60,000 nucleotides of DNA, taken from positions 1,118,001 through 1,178,000 of the forward strand of contig OU612069.1 of the NCBI GenBank assembly GCA_914767715.1, in the 5' to 3' direction. The first letter of the stretch is position 1. Every line of letters starts with the position of its first letter. Under the pieces are notes generated by a model, which searched no databases, had not been told where the DNA came from, and worked only from the letters and a program-made list of their open reading frames with translations. The stretch comes from Membranipora membranacea (lineage: Eukaryota; Bryozoa; Gymnolaemata; Cheilostomatida; Membraniporidae). The translations under genes were made by a program, and so were the position numbers. Below, one piece after another: positions 45,013 through 57,500 of the stretch.

Positions 45013-45347
45013 GCCATCCGAGCTTAAGGGGGCCCGTTAAATAGGGCGGTCAAATAAGACCTAGTGCATAGAGAATAAATAATGTCACACTTATCCCCAT
45101 ATTGACATGTGATACCCAGATACATATCTGGATCCAGACCCAAATCTGGATTCAGATGGTTGTGTAAAGCTTGTAACATATCAGAATCAGACCTAGCTAG
45201 GGGGAGGATTGTCACCATTAGTCAGCTAAAATATAGAATGGTATCAAATTTATCTTTGAGCTTTTGCTTATCAAATCACGATGTTGCACTACATTGAAAC
45301 AAAGTAATTTTATAATTGATTTGACTTTGGTTTGCTTGGCATGTACA

Positions 45348-45536
45348 TTAAAGAACCTTCAGAGTTGTGTTTGTGTGGATGTCTGCTCCAATAAATTTAC
45401 CTGAGCCAAGGACCAGAGCAATATTTAGTCTGGCCACTAGTTCTGCAGTAGTTTTGCAATATCTGACACTGAAACATGCATAGTACTTATGTGTAGTGTG
45501 AGAAATTTCTTTCCCTTTGATTTGATACATTTCCAC
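45348..45536 (-). CDS. X-domain exon remnant of block C
   Basis: Acceptor ccttacag; GTG GAA start in phase 0. It encodes VEMYQIKGKEISHTTHKYYA, then TTAELVARLNIALVLGSGKF and ADIHTNTTLKVL before a stop. IALVLGSG and the following HTNTTLKVL align with SAVVLVSGSLVNNQ and VTTHAQVLPQ of block R, so this is the third X copy. An internal TCAG|GTAAAT (45401) could be a donor. Truncation relative to the other copies suggests decay. Confidence 0.5.
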   Translation of the reverse strand: MEMYQIKGKEISHTTHKYYACFSVRYCKTTAELVARLNIALVLGSGKFIGADIHTNTTLKVL

Positions 45537-45721
45537 CTGTAAGGTTTCAAAGCGTACCAGAGCAATATTTATATAACAGCTATCTATTTTAGAGAACTGT
45601 AAAGACTAATGAATTTAGTTATCTTCAAATTTGATAATGACATAATATCATTATTTCAATTTCAACTTTTGTGAAAAAAATTAGTAGTTACAAAAATTTG
45701 GAAGTGGTAGCTTATTGGGCT

Positions 45722-45785
45722 GGTACAAAATATTGCATAACTACTGCAGAACCAGCTGCCAGACTATATATTGCGTTGGTCCTTC
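45722..45785 (+). pseudogene. Inverted partial copy of the block C X exon
   Basis: The plus strand here reads tattgcataactactgcag and onwards, about 86 percent like the minus-strand exon 45401-45536 over 51 bp, giving TTAEPAARLYIALVLL against TTAELVARLNIALVLG. It is a small inverted duplication about 200 bp from its source. Confidence 0.6.
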
Positions 45786-45824
45786 TGCATTCGCGGTGGT
45801 GATGGAAGATTCATACTAAAGGAC

Positions 45825-46413
45825 AGGCCACACCTGGTTGATTTCACACGTTTCGTATAAATTATTCACGAATTATTTTGTACGAATAGGGATTTCCACG
45901 ATTGCGTGAAACGTAGGATGTTCACGATGCACGAATCCGAATCGTGTAAATTTTCACGAAATGTTATCTGTTAGCTGTCAGATTTGATTGATTTCCTGTC
46001 TCATTTTGATTGATAAATCAAGGCCATATCTATGTTAACAACTTTGGTTCAAAAGATGGAATGGTTGATCAATATGTGGAGCTACTCATTGATTTTGACC
46101 TTGAGCAAGAGGGAGTAGGGATACAATGACTAATGGGGTATCAAATTGAATAAATATGAGTAGATAGTTGAGCCTAAGCATATCCAGAAGATGAATCACT
46201 GGACTGGTTGGTATAATAAACAAGAAGAAACAGCTTCTCCTTGGTTTGATTTTTTATTTATCACTGTAGGCCTATGGTTTAGATTGGCTGAGGAGGATTA
46301 CACCCATAAATCTTTAGTACGAATTTGGGAAATGACAATCATGTGCGGCAGGCTAATATTCGTACGAAATTTAATTTGCAAGAATTAGTGGAAATTTGCA
46401 CGATCATGTGGCC
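45825..46413. mobile_element. Possible degenerate DNA transposon ending in AGGCCACA
   Basis: Both outer ends read AGGCCACA on opposite strands and are followed by loosely similar sequence with acgaa/ttcgt motifs. The right end (tttgcaagaatt ... gtggcct) recurs in introns of the LRR cluster at about 13970-14010 and 58690-58733. No ORF for a transposase. Confidence 0.4.
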
Positions 46414-46974
46414 TCTGCTTAACAGTCTCCTGGTATTGATATTTGATAGATAAATATTCTATAAGAGGTATATTATTTCTCCAATTAATGTAGAGTTATT
46501 ATGAGTAATTTCCGCATTCATTTTATCATGATCACTCAAAAAATCCATTGTGTAGTTAGTGATTGGCATTGTTAAATTTTCAAATTCCCAAATAATATGC
46601 TTATGGTCGAACTTATAAACTATTCATGTTTATATTGTATGGTTAAGGTAATGTCAATGCCCAAGAAAGACCAAAACCAACATACAGTAACAGTGCTACT
46701 AAAATTGCGTAGCACATTTTTCGTGAATAAAGCCCCATTTGCTTTGCGGTTTCTTCCATCATCTGATTGAGTGAAAGTAACGTAAAAAAATGCAACCCTC
46801 GGACACAGGGACAATCTAGTGAGCTTGTGGAAAAACATCAGTGTAGAAAAGTATAATTGAGGCAGCTGGAGTTGAAAGTAAATGTTGGGAATCATCAATA
46901 GGTATGATAGTTTCAAATTGTACACCAACTTTTTCTCGTGTAGTGCCTTGCCTTTCTCCCTTGTGGCTGTGGGA

Positions 46975-48589
46975 TCATCTGTTTTTTCCTTTGGTATCTG
47001 GAGTGACCTCAACTTTCTCTTGTTTTGAACCATAAAGCTCTTAAAGAAAGAAAGTAATCATCATGTGAAGTGGGACTATTTAAGATTGATTTCATAAGCG
47101 TACTAATCTGCATTATTGATTGAGATCTGGATGATACAATGTTCTAGTGAGCATCCATTTATCAGCACTCTACTGGGTAGAGGGGGGGGGGGCGGGTTCA
47201 ATTAGGATGCTGTTAAATGTCTACTACATTTTACTCAGCAGACATTAAGCTGAGCTATAGGCAGATATTATTGTTACCGTAATCCCTCACCTATAAGTCA
47301 CCGGACTTATAAGTGAATCACCCCCCTCAGAAAAAATAAAAATGCTCCAGCTATAAGACACCCCACAGCTATAAGACACCCCACCGCTCTAAGACACTCA
47401 CTACACTACACTCACTACAAATGAACTAAGTAGTTTTGGGAAAAAAACTGCCCTCAGTGGGTTTGGAACTCACAACTCCATGTTTACAAGTCGAACGCTC
47501 TACCACTGAGCTATTCATCTTCGGTGATTGTAAGAGGTTTTGGTCCAAACTAAATATAATAATGCTTCAAATGATAGTCGCGTCTATATACTACTCTCTT
47601 ATAGCCGCCTTCACTTATAAGTCGCGCGATCTATAGGTGAGGGATTACGGTAGGAGTCAGAAGTGATGTGTGATCAATGCAAAAATCTTGCTATATAAAA
47701 GACAATATTTGTTGAGACAATCAATGCATGAAGGCAGAAGGATCAACATACAAAGTCAGAGATCTTACCCTTTGTAATGGATTTATCCTCCAAATCAGCA
47801 ACATTTATTTCTGATTCCCTTGATAGGTTTTCTTGCACAGCCTAATCAAAACAAATTATAGTGACAAATTAATGAGCAGTTGAACTTCGGTTGCCGCCCT
47901 CTTTGCACCTTTTGCATCTTATTATCTGTCAATAAGCAGTTTGATTGTTGGGTGAATCAATCATTATCCGAACCTTCTTTCCTGATCTCAGACAACATAT
48001 TCTGAGGTGTGGCCAGCATGACAAAATCACTTTCTGTAGATAAATCGTCATGCCAAGCAATAGTATAGTTGGGGACATTCTAAACTTTACCATAAAATTT
48101 GCACTGAGTCCTAAAGTCAAATTTACAATGAACGTTTTAAGCATCCGTGTAGAAGGGAGCAAAGGAAGATGAATAATTGTATGAGTCATAGTGGAACGCA
48201 TTTGCACATTTTGTTGTCAATGATAAATTAATATGACATATACCTCTGTATGTGACTGTCCATTTGTAGTTATCATGTTTTTATGATCCTTAATATTTTC
48301 TCCACCTGCTTGAAAAATAAAAATCCTTGAATATCTGACCATTTAAGTGGTTCCTTTAGAAAAAGGCTTCCAGATTTATTCTCATCAGCGATGTTATGTT
48401 GAGAAGTTTCAATAAAAATAAATACAGACAAGATAAGAAAGCTATGGAAGAATATTCTCAAAGTCAGCGATTCGCATAAACTACCATAATGAATTTAAAT
48501 GTTTGATTTACATAGGATAAACCATATTGCTTTGTTTCTTACATACCATCATCTTTGGAAGTCCTCTTGTTAACATCTGTTCCAGTACC
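46975..48589 (-). CDS. Four-exon hydrophilic C-terminal tail, gene identity unknown
   Basis: Exons 48589-48547, 48308-48244, 47841-47769 and 47039-46975 chain through phases 0-1, 1-0, 0-1 and 1-stop with GTATGT, GTATAT and GTAAGA donors. They give 81 open codons: GTGTDVNKRTSKDDAGGENI, NMITTNGQSHTEAVQENLSR, LEDKSITKELYGSKQEK and VEVTPDTKGKNR, ending in TGA. The peptide is charged, probably disordered. It starts in phase 0, so it could follow the LRR exon ending at 50070 when the terminal exon 49761-49988 is skipped, or belong to a separate gene. A MITE sits in its last intron. Confidence 0.5.
47277..47650. mobile_element. TA-flanked MITE with tRNA-like core
   Basis: Perfect 19-bp terminal inverted repeats (CCGTAATCCCTCACCTATA), extending imperfectly to about 41 bp, bounded by TA at 47275-47276 and 47651-47652. 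The TA target and CCCTC-type end suit the Tc1/mariner superfamily, perhaps pogo-like. The interior contains, on the minus strand at about 47455-47520, a D-arm-like gctcagtggtagagc and a B-box-like gttccaaac, that is, a degenerate tRNA or SINE head. Confidence 0.8.
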
Positions 48590-48599
48590 CTGAAACATA

Positions 48600-49750
48600 A
48601 AGCATTTTCCTGGGAAAGACAGGCCCTGAAAATTGAGCTTTGATTAATTTTTATTGTCAGGATTCGACATTGGTCTTTGATGCATTAAGTACTGATCTAA
48701 TATAATTATACCAGTAAGTAAAGTTAAGGCTAATAAATTAATTCATTTGATCCATTGGCTATTTCGAAAAAACATATGCATTTTGTGCTGCCTTATTTCA
48801 ATCTTTTCAATTTTGTCGGAATATTTGAATTTTTCCCCACTTGTAAATCTGAAATTCCTGCCATTTTTGCATCTCTGATAATTATCATTATTAAAAATTA
48901 TCCAAGGCAAGGGTCATTGTATTCTCAAAAGGAGTTTTTGCCTCTTTGCTCCAAGATAATTAACTGAGACTTAAATCTCCTAATTGTCACTTAATGGGCA
49001 AATATGTACAAACTGATCTTCAAAATCAGGGCATGAAATCTACGCACCAGCTTATGACGTGTACAATTTGCACTAATGAGACGGTAACTACGTCACCTGT
49101 TGCGGTAGATAATTAATTTCATACCCTAATATTGACGATCAGTTTGTGCAAATTATTTTCGCATTAGGTGACAATACTGAGATTGCAGCCTCATTTTATT
49201 AGTTTTGAGCGACACAGAATTCTATAAGCACACATTTGGCTGTGTGGCAGCAGTGGTTTAAGGTTATTTTCTCAAGACTTTGAGCCAATGGAGAAAAGAT
49301 ACAATGACTCAAGGGGTATCAGATTGAACAGCTACAATGGGATCATGGAGCCTAAGCATATCCAGAAGTAAAATTTCCTTTTACTGGTTAGTAAAAATAA
49401 GGTGTAACAGCTACTCTTTTGTATAAATTTGTATTTTTTATTCAATTTGATTTTTATAAATTGTGGTTTAGATTGGCAGACAAGATAAGGATGACAACCT
49501 GAAATTATCAGATTCAGGCTTTAGTTTTCTCCAACAATCAGCAGTATGGCGAGCACAACAACAATCTACTATATTTTTGGAATTGGTGTACTTAGCAGTT
49601 CCATAAAACCTATACTCATCAAATAAAGTTTTTTTGCCAGTAACTGTAGTCTAGATATACTGAGAATAATGTTTTTTTTGTCTCTTCTAAGCCCTTTACT
49701 AATAGGCATAAATGAAAAAGATGAAAAGAAAGCATGGCATGACTGTTAAC
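48600..49750. other. No exon seen; repeat relics
   Basis: Part of 49260-49480 resembles 46080-46290 (cctaagcatatccagaag shared), a dispersed repeat. Nothing coding supported. Confidence 0.5.
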
Positions 49751-49760
49751 CAAGCCATAA

Positions 49761-49988
49761 CTATAGAGGTGTAGGTTCCAGAAGAATGAGTTGCATCAAA
49801 AGCAGTGGAAGAAGTGCCAGAATATGAACAGGCAAAGCTGTGCTGTTTGTTGGAAGCTCCATTTGCAGTTGAGGTAACTCTCTGCAGCTGAGTAATGGGC
49901 TTGAGTTAGCTCTACAAAGCCATGTCTCACGGTAACAATAAGGGCTTAGATTTGTGGGAAGGCCCAAACGCAATGCTAGTAAGGCTAA
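49761..49988 (-). CDS. Type 6 terminal exon of block C
   Basis: Acceptor ctgttag, phase 0, 75 codons then TAG. It begins LALLALRLGLPTNLSPYCYR and ends with a hydrophobic stretch (LPVHILALLPLLLMQLILLE), which could act as a membrane anchor. The homologous exons at 14192-14560 and 59041-59253 share the first 30 residues but then run in different frames because of indels. Confidence 0.45.
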   Translation of the reverse strand, partial: LALLALRLGLPTNLSPYCYRETWLCRANSSPLLSCRELPQLQMELPTNSTALPVHILALLPLLLMQLILLEPTPL

Positions 49989-52900
49989 CTAACAGAAAAA
50001 TAGATAATCCACTAAAACCCTCAAATGACCAATGATGAAGAATCAATTATGGATATGCTCAGAACATACCTGGTTCAGCTCTAGAAGGCGGAGTATTTTC
50101 TTTGGGACACATCTCATCTTTTTATTTCCATGTGTGTCTAGACTTTCTAAGCCTCTGAGTTTTGCTAGACTGTTACAAGAACAAGGATATGAGTGTAATA
50201 CGAGTTACGAAGACTGATTAACAGCATTAATTGAACGGGCATAAAAACTCTCTTTCAAGACACGACTATCCCATGCAGATGAAGAATTACAATCTGGTCT
50301 AGGATCAAGGTTATGACGGAATGATTGCCAATCTACAATTTGTCATTCATGTCACCATCAAGCTTAGAAATGGACAAATAAATGGTAAAACAACACTGCA
50401 CAGTCTTATAAACTAACCAATCTGGCACATATGTAAGTCGACAGTGGCTTATGTTCAGCGCTTTCAGTTGAGTTACTTTCTTGGAAAGATGATTGAAGAA
50501 TGTTTTATCAGCCATATTCCCTGACACAGATAGATGTTCCAAGAATCTAAGATTGTCAAGTCTGAAAAATTAGAAATCAAAGATCAAGATAACACAGTTG
50601 TATGTTAGACAAGATTTTTTTTTCTTTCAGATCACCCTTTAACCTTGACTGTAAGTGACCTGCAGCCTGAATTAAAGCCGAGCAAATAACTCCTTCTATG
50701 CAATCAAGGAGTAAGAGGGCTCATTGATGCCATAAAAGTTACAATAACATTCAAATATTTAGGTACAAAAATGGGGAAACAACTTGTGTACATTGTACAT
50801 TGGATCTAGCATAATTTCAGTTGGTATCCCGCGTTGGGATTTATTATCTGAATAGACGCATGTAGCTCATCCTGAAGTGTCTTCAACTTTCCATTTTAGC
50901 ACTACATGCACCCTCTGTTCTCTTCCACCAGTCCCTATATCTTGTGTCAATTGCATGACATTAGACACTTTGGGAGCTTAGGCTATGCTGTGCCTTGTTC
51001 AGTATGACATTATGTTCTTGTACATATACATTTTACCTAGTAATAGTAATATAATATACACTTACAATATGAATACAGTAACTTACTGTAACTCCTTCAG
51101 TTGGAGCTTACATTCATCGATAATCAGTGTGGTTAGGCTGCCCGGTAGTATACGAGACATTTCTTGTACATCAAGACCCATATTCCGAGATAGGTCTAGA
51201 ATCTTTAGTTTCTTCAGAGTTTCTAGAGCAGAGCTGTAATAATATGGTAGAAACATCTGTAATGGTAATGGCGTTGATATGGTACAAAACTTGTATATTT
51301 CATTGTATTTCATTGTTTATTTCACATAAATTATTTCCTGCAAAATTCCTAAATCTCATCAAATTTTTCCATGATTTTGTTAACCTTAGATCATTACTGA
51401 TAGTTCACTTCACAATTATAAAGCTGCATTTATACTACTGCAAATTGGTTAGACAGATTTTTGTGAGAAGTTTTGCCCTCTAAAATACGCAATAACAAAA
51501 GGACAACTCATGTCAAATCATCAATATATTAGAGTGCCAAACAATTTTTTATTTTTATATAGAGATTTTACAATAATTATCATGATACGGCCTAACTACT
51601 CTCATCTGCCAAAACAACAAAAGTTTAAGGTTTTAAAAAATCGTGGCTTTACACAATTTTTGTTTGGGCACTCTTGTCCCTCAAACGTAGCCATGAAAAT
51701 TTTGACAACCCAAATCGTTATACAAGTGGTACTCTTTCCATTTCTCCAAAGTGGCCATATTTCAGTGCTGAGAACATTATTTCATCTGGTAAAACACAAC
51801 AACTCCTATATGACAACAGTAAAGCGTTAGGAGTGCTGTCAAAATAATCTGATTATCAACATAAAGACGCTTGTGCCGCAGATCTATAAATGCTCAGTTA
51901 GACCTGGAAGTTGAAAACTTCAGAACCTTTGTCACTCACATGTTTGTCAAGCCACAGCCTCTAGCATAGAGGCGCTCCAAACTTTGAAATTCAGCCAAAA
52001 ACTTAGGCAGACTCCCTAGCTGATTCTCTGATATATCTATCTCCTTCAAATGTTCGGGTAGATAGGGCCTGTAAAGATAAGTATAATCTATAACATACAA
52101 CGTCTCTCGACAATTCAGTACATATTGAATTTGTTGTAGCTTCAAGAAATTTCACTTTTAGTCTCTGAGCACTGCCTGCCAATTTACGAATAACACACTG
52201 AAACCATGCAAGGACTCTCAGGATCTTCCACTGAGGATTGAACATATTTTAACTTACTGATTAGTTGGAGCAGACTGTCGGACATCCCTCAGGTCTAATC
52301 TTTCCAGATCTGGTACCAGGTCTCTAAGATTAGGTGGAACTTCTCCCCATATTCTCATGTGTGTGACAGTTATATCTGCTGTGTCTTCTTCAAACTGCGA
52401 CGTCGTCTGCGGCTTCCCTTCGAAATCATCAGGCGGCTCCACTTTATCATCACTGCCATCCGAATACCAGATACAGTACTCTGAAGAATGCAGATAAGAT
52501 TATATTAATGTATTATATCGGTTATTTGAAAAATATCATTTTGATATTCATTATATTATGGACATTTTATCGGTAGATATGGCTTCTTGTATATCATATA
52601 AAATATAATGAGAGAGGTCATATAGATGCAAGGTCTGAAGGGAGTCCGTAGTAGTAAGGTGTTATCTCATAGTGAAATTTACATCACCCACATAATTGGC
52701 CGATCCAACTATCACATCGATGTGTGACAATTACAGTTTTCTACGGTACAACAATTTGGATGCCAGTAATCATACGGAGTCAAATGTTCTTAGCTAAGCA
52801 GACTGCAGGGAAAACTGTAGTAAAAAATTTATTATTTGTAAGGGATAGTTAATGAAAGGGGAGCTTCACCAATTTTCTGGAGTTTAATCCTAGTTCGATT

Positions 52901-53020
52901 TAATGTTTGAGAAGGTCAAAGGTGAGTACAGAAGAAAGGATATGGAAGGTTCACTTCACATGTGTACATACCTCCATAATCGCTCACCTCATCCATATCA
53001 AGACTCTGATCAAGATTAAC
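49761..53020 (-). CDS. Block C: LRR gene unit
   Basis: Exons 53020-52972 (linker, VNLDQSLDMDEVSDYG), 52480-52258 (cap, EYCIWYSDGSDDKVEPPDDF), 52068-51940, 51233-51087, 50561-50418, 50169-50070 and terminal 49988-49761. They total 1020 nt, open throughout, all GT-AG, with phases 0-1, 1-2, 2-2, 2-2, 2-2, 2-0, 0-stop. LRR peptides: LKEIDISENQLGSLPKFLAE, LKILDLSRNMGLDVQEM, LNISHCRLTYVPDW, GLESLDTHGNKKMRCVP. An upstream donor at 53609 (AAG|GTAAAA) is phase-compatible and would fuse the block R tail to this unit; otherwise its own 5' exon is unidentified. Confidence 0.7.
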
Positions 53021-53527
53021 CTGGTAAAACAAAATAACAGTAAACAGCAGTGATTTTTATCGTTTACCTCATAGTAGCGCGTCTTCACATTAGGTAACAT
53101 AGGACATAGAGAAGCTAGCAATGATGATAATAATTTACTAATTACTATTGTGTTGCTTTGCACCATCATTTTGTACTGATGTCATTAGATGTTCATTAGA
53201 TGCTGATCTAGTTTTCTTACTCACTACCACGGATATTTGGTGAATTTTTGGTAGGTATTTATGATTTTTACATGGTTGTGGTGATATATTGAATTCTAAT
53301 AGCCATTACTTATTACTTTAGAGTTGCCCACCTCACATAAAGTGAAGGCAACTCCCATCTTACATGTAGTTGGAGCGCAAAGGTATAAATAACATGACTC
53401 CAGAAACAGGACAGTCACATAGCGGCCAACAGCTAGTGTAGTCTACTATCATATTTTGTACTGAGGATTCATATTATACTATTGTTCAAACTATATTTTT
53501 ATAGTTGACCTTCCATATAATGGATCC

Positions 53528-54520
53528 TTAAGAAAAGAAACAGAGACAAAAAAACAAAGGTATACGCCACAACAACAAAAAAAGCGAGATTGAGAAAAGG
53601 GATTTTACCTTTAGAGAGTATTCTCCGAAGAACAACTCATCTATCTGCTCATCTGTGAGCGTTTGTTCCTGCTCATTGGAGGGATGACATAGCATATGGG
53701 AAAGATCATCGGTCTCCCAACCCAAAGCGCCTGTTTCGCTAATGCGGGTAGGAGGAGAGAGAGTGTCCAGAGTCAATTGGCAAGTGGAATGCCTAAATGA
53801 CTGAGGCATGGTAAACTCACTCCTAAATTTTTCATATGATTGATCCGTTAATTTTCGACTGTCGGATGTGCTTTGATGTGTATTTGAGCCCTGGGACTGG
53901 CTATAATTTGGGTTCAAACTCAATTCGTTCGATTCAAAAAGGCTTCGAATGGGGCCCTGTATTTCCTGTGCAAATAATTTAAGACATTTCGCCAGGGGTT
54001 TGTGACCATTGAATCCAACAAGCTCACCAGGAGCCAATGCAGCGGTACATGCTGTATTAGGAATACTGTGAAGACTGTGCCCTTCTATTTGCACAGGCCT
54101 CTTTGCCTTTTTCTTTGCTTCTTGTTGGAGAGGATTTGCACAAGGAGATTTGTTTTTGTTTTTTACTCTGTCTGCTAATTCCTGTGATTGGATGGATCTA
54201 CTGATCATTCTAAATGAAGTGAAAGGATCGCGATAAGAAGCGGTTTCGGGAATCTTCACTATGTTGTTTTTCTCCAAGTATATAAGGATACTATCTAGTT
54301 CCCCCATCCTATTGCCTTCTTGACGAAACCTGAATCTCTTGACACCATCTTCCTTATAGCCTTCCAGTCGTGACTTCATCCTGATTCTCGTTATAATGAC
54401 CGACTCCCCAGTATTCGCAGATAAGTCTTCTGTAGTTAGTTGCATATGTTGTGCTACTGCTAGATCCTCAGCCTCAACAGGACTACATTCTGACAGGGTA
54501 CTCACATCATCAGCAGTCAG
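53528..54520 (-). CDS. C-domain terminal exon of block R
   Basis: Acceptor atatag, phase 0 start LTADDVSTLSEC, 330 codons. Features in order: FRFRQEGNRMGELDSIL, SYRDPFTSFRMISRSIQSQE, a Lys-rich stretch (EAKKKAKRPVQ), a Ser/Asn/Gln-rich linker, MPQSFRHSTCQLTLDTLSPP, and a hydrophobic end (LFSISLFLLLWRIPLFFCLC). The paralogue at 31-1008 also ends in a hydrophobic helix, which favours reading to the stop at 53528. An in-frame donor (AAG|GTAAAA, last exon base 53609) precedes the hydrophobic part and could remove it. Confidence 0.6.
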   Translation of the reverse strand: MTADDVSTLSECSPVEAEDLAVAQHMQLTTEDLSANTGESVIITRIRMKSRLEGYKEDGVKRFRFRQEGNRMGELDSILIYLEKNNIVKIPETASYRDPFTSFRMISRSIQSQELADRVKNKNKSPCANPLQQEAKKKAKRPVQIEGHSLHSIPNTACTAALAPGELVGFNGHKPLAKCLKLFAQEIQGPIRSLFESNELSLNPNYSQSQGSNTHQSTSDSRKLTDQSYEKFRSEFTMPQSFRHSTCQLTLDTLSPPTRISETGALGWETDDLSHMLCHPSNEQEQTLTDEQIDELFFGEYSLKVKSLFSISLFLLLWRIPLFFCLCFFS

Positions 54521-57500
54521 CTATATAATAAGGGTTAAAAAAAATGTGGGTTAAATCGCAAATTTGTCTCTGTTCTAAGACTGAGAAATACAGCTGCCTT
54601 AAGGGCACGGCCGCCATATTTGGCGCCAAGTTGCTCTCAGTTTGCAGGCAGGTTGGAGCACACCTGGGGCATCAATGGAGCCCAGTAGTCAATAGACTGC
54701 AGCGGGATTCGAACCCGGGACCTCCAACGCTTGCGCGTCAGAGAGCATGCGAGCAACTGAGCATTGAACAATTCAAATGCAGACTGATTATCTCATTGAA
54801 ATGAATTTACGTGTAAGCAAACGATGAAAGGATTGGATATCAGATGTGATATTTTTTTGAAAGTTCAGTTATTCATCATCAGTAGATAGGAAAGCAAACA
54901 AAGAGTGGCGAAATCTCTTTTCCCTTCAGCTTGAAGTTGCCTATTACAGTGAATTGTTGCTTGTTTTCTGTCTCCAAGAAAACCTTGTTCAAAATTAACC
55001 AGTTGAAATGTAAGTAATCTGAGACGATATTTGAATAAATTGTCAGTGATGACCCGATTACCAACATATTATAAACCGTTGAGTGGCTGCCGAGTTACTG
55101 TATGTGACTGGCTGAACATAATCTTTGATAATGTTGTGTCATTTGGTGATGAAATTAGGTAGAAAGCGCTGTTTTTATCACTGCTGATGGCAAAAAATGT
55201 CACGAAACAGGTGGAATATATTCGCAGAGAATGAGTTTAATTTATTTGTATTACATTATTATATTAAATTACGATTCGTTAAAATAACTGCACAAACTTC
55301 ATAACATTTCTTGTGACAACTTAGTATGGAAGTATGGAGACAGAGAAAAAAATAATTATAGTATCTCAATGGGTGATGGCATGCACCATTGTCAAATGTT
55401 TCTTTTTATCGTTGAAAAGACAATCAGACATCATAGGCAAACTGCAGTTTGCGGAAGTTCAGTGTTTGCGTTAAACAAAGAACGCTGATGTCATAAACTC
55501 TAAAGAAGATGAAATTTTCTTGAGAAGTCAGTGTTGCGGATACATTTTCTCAAAATGATCATAATATGATCAACCTGAGAATGTGCACACAGCGAATTCA
55601 ATTATGTCAACTTGTCAATTAGTTAAATCACAACACAGTATACCTTAACCTTGCAAAATCTGTCTGGTAACGTGAAACTATACAACAACTTTTCGATCCC
55701 AGGACACAGTCTCGTTTCATGTACAATATGGTCCGACAACTTTGACACGTCAAGGTACATTATAAGAGGATGCCTTTTCTATTGTCATGAGCGCGCAACT
55801 TCGAATTACGTTAATCTTAAAGTGACCAACAACGTGAAACCAAGGAGTTGGTGAAACGTATCAGTGACGACAACTTCATGCACCGAATTAAATCAATTTG
55901 GGATTTTGCATTCTCTGGAATGCTGTTTCCATAATTTCAATGCTTGCATACAGTCTAGTAATGACTGTTGGATACACAACAATTTAAAAATATTTAAGAG
56001 ACCAGCAATAGCATTGCATTATTATGATTATCACAAGTCGGCAGCTTAACATTTCTATTACCAAATGATGAGAGAACAGAAATTTATATGTAAGAAATAT
56101 ACTTTAACTTACTACATCTTGATAGGAATGTACTGAGAGCTTGATATCCTTTGACAGGTTCTTGCTATCGGTGTCACATACATCAGTTACACTGGCCATC
56201 TTTCTATTACTAAAGATGAAAAACCAATGAAAGGGTATAGAACGAATTAGGTTTAAGAACAGCTAGGAAACTTAATACTTTGCAGACAGACTCGAACTAC
56301 CACTGTAGACACAGCAAGTCTAGGATCTAAATTAATTGAGCAAAATCTAAAATATGCATGAGTCTTTTAAATAAAGTAGTGGTGACCGGAATGCTCAACG
56401 GCCCCCCTTCACATGCTATTCATTCACACAAGCTGGTCACATTGATCATGGAATGATGAGAAATGGCCGAAATGATCATTTTAAATGTTGATAGAGTTAT
56501 TGATTTTTGCTCACGTGTCTCGGATGGCGATTGAAAGCTCGGTGTTGTTGTTAGGTTCACGGAGCTCATTGATATCCTGATGGTACAGGTGAACAACAGA
56601 CATCATCCAAGCCCTTGTAGGAGTTCTAGGGCCGAGAATGTAAGGTTTCTTATTTTCGAACATGATGATTCCCCGTTGTGGGAGCACCTGTGCATGAGTT
56701 GTGACTTGGTTATTTACAAGGCTGCCTGAAACTAATACAACTGCTGAGGTCATCTTGTCTTCTCGACCAACTGCATCATGCTTTGCCCTCAAACCACCAA
56801 CGACTTCGGTCAATCTTTTCTTCGTCTCGTTGGAGACATAACCCATTTGCTTCTACAAAATAGGTTAAATCTTGACAAACCATAGTCGCCAAGATACCTC
56901 AGATTCCTAAACGTACAAAAATCGATCAAGCGATAGAAGCTGTAGACACTATAATACCCTACAACTTTTCCGTCAACCAGAAAGCATCCAACTAGGCAAA
57001 GTTTTCCATCTTAGCCTTGTTATGGCCTTTACTTGATGTGGGTGAGGTGTGCAAACACACAGAAGACCTTGGGCCCATTTCGCAAGCACCTGGCTAGGAT
57101 ATGTGCAATTATCAATTTAAGGCGGCAGAAAGCAAACTTTGACTTCACAGATCACATGTCTACTCGCTTATAATTTGTACCACTCCTGGCTCCAACCAAT
57201 GAGCCAGTCGACTTGTAAGCATGCTAATGCATGGCTGACTTTTGGCCGACAAATTTTCTTCTGTTGCAAACTAGCCATGCATTAGCATGCTTACAAGTTG
57301 ACTGGCCCATGCTGTGTGTGGTCTTGGATAGCGAATCGTAATGGCTATTACCAGAATATTGGACAAATAACAGGATAACTAGCCTGCATATTAATTGCTT
57401 CAAAAGCAAACCATATTTAAGAGTGTAATGTGTGTAGTAGGTAAACAGATCTCTATATCTAGTTCAAAATAACTTACTGGTTCCTCAACTTTGCGGTCTA

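Noticed and set aside
47455-47520. Functional tRNA gene
   Set aside because: Anticodon-stem bases do not pair and the acceptor stem is missing; only D-arm and B-box resemblance, inside a MITE.
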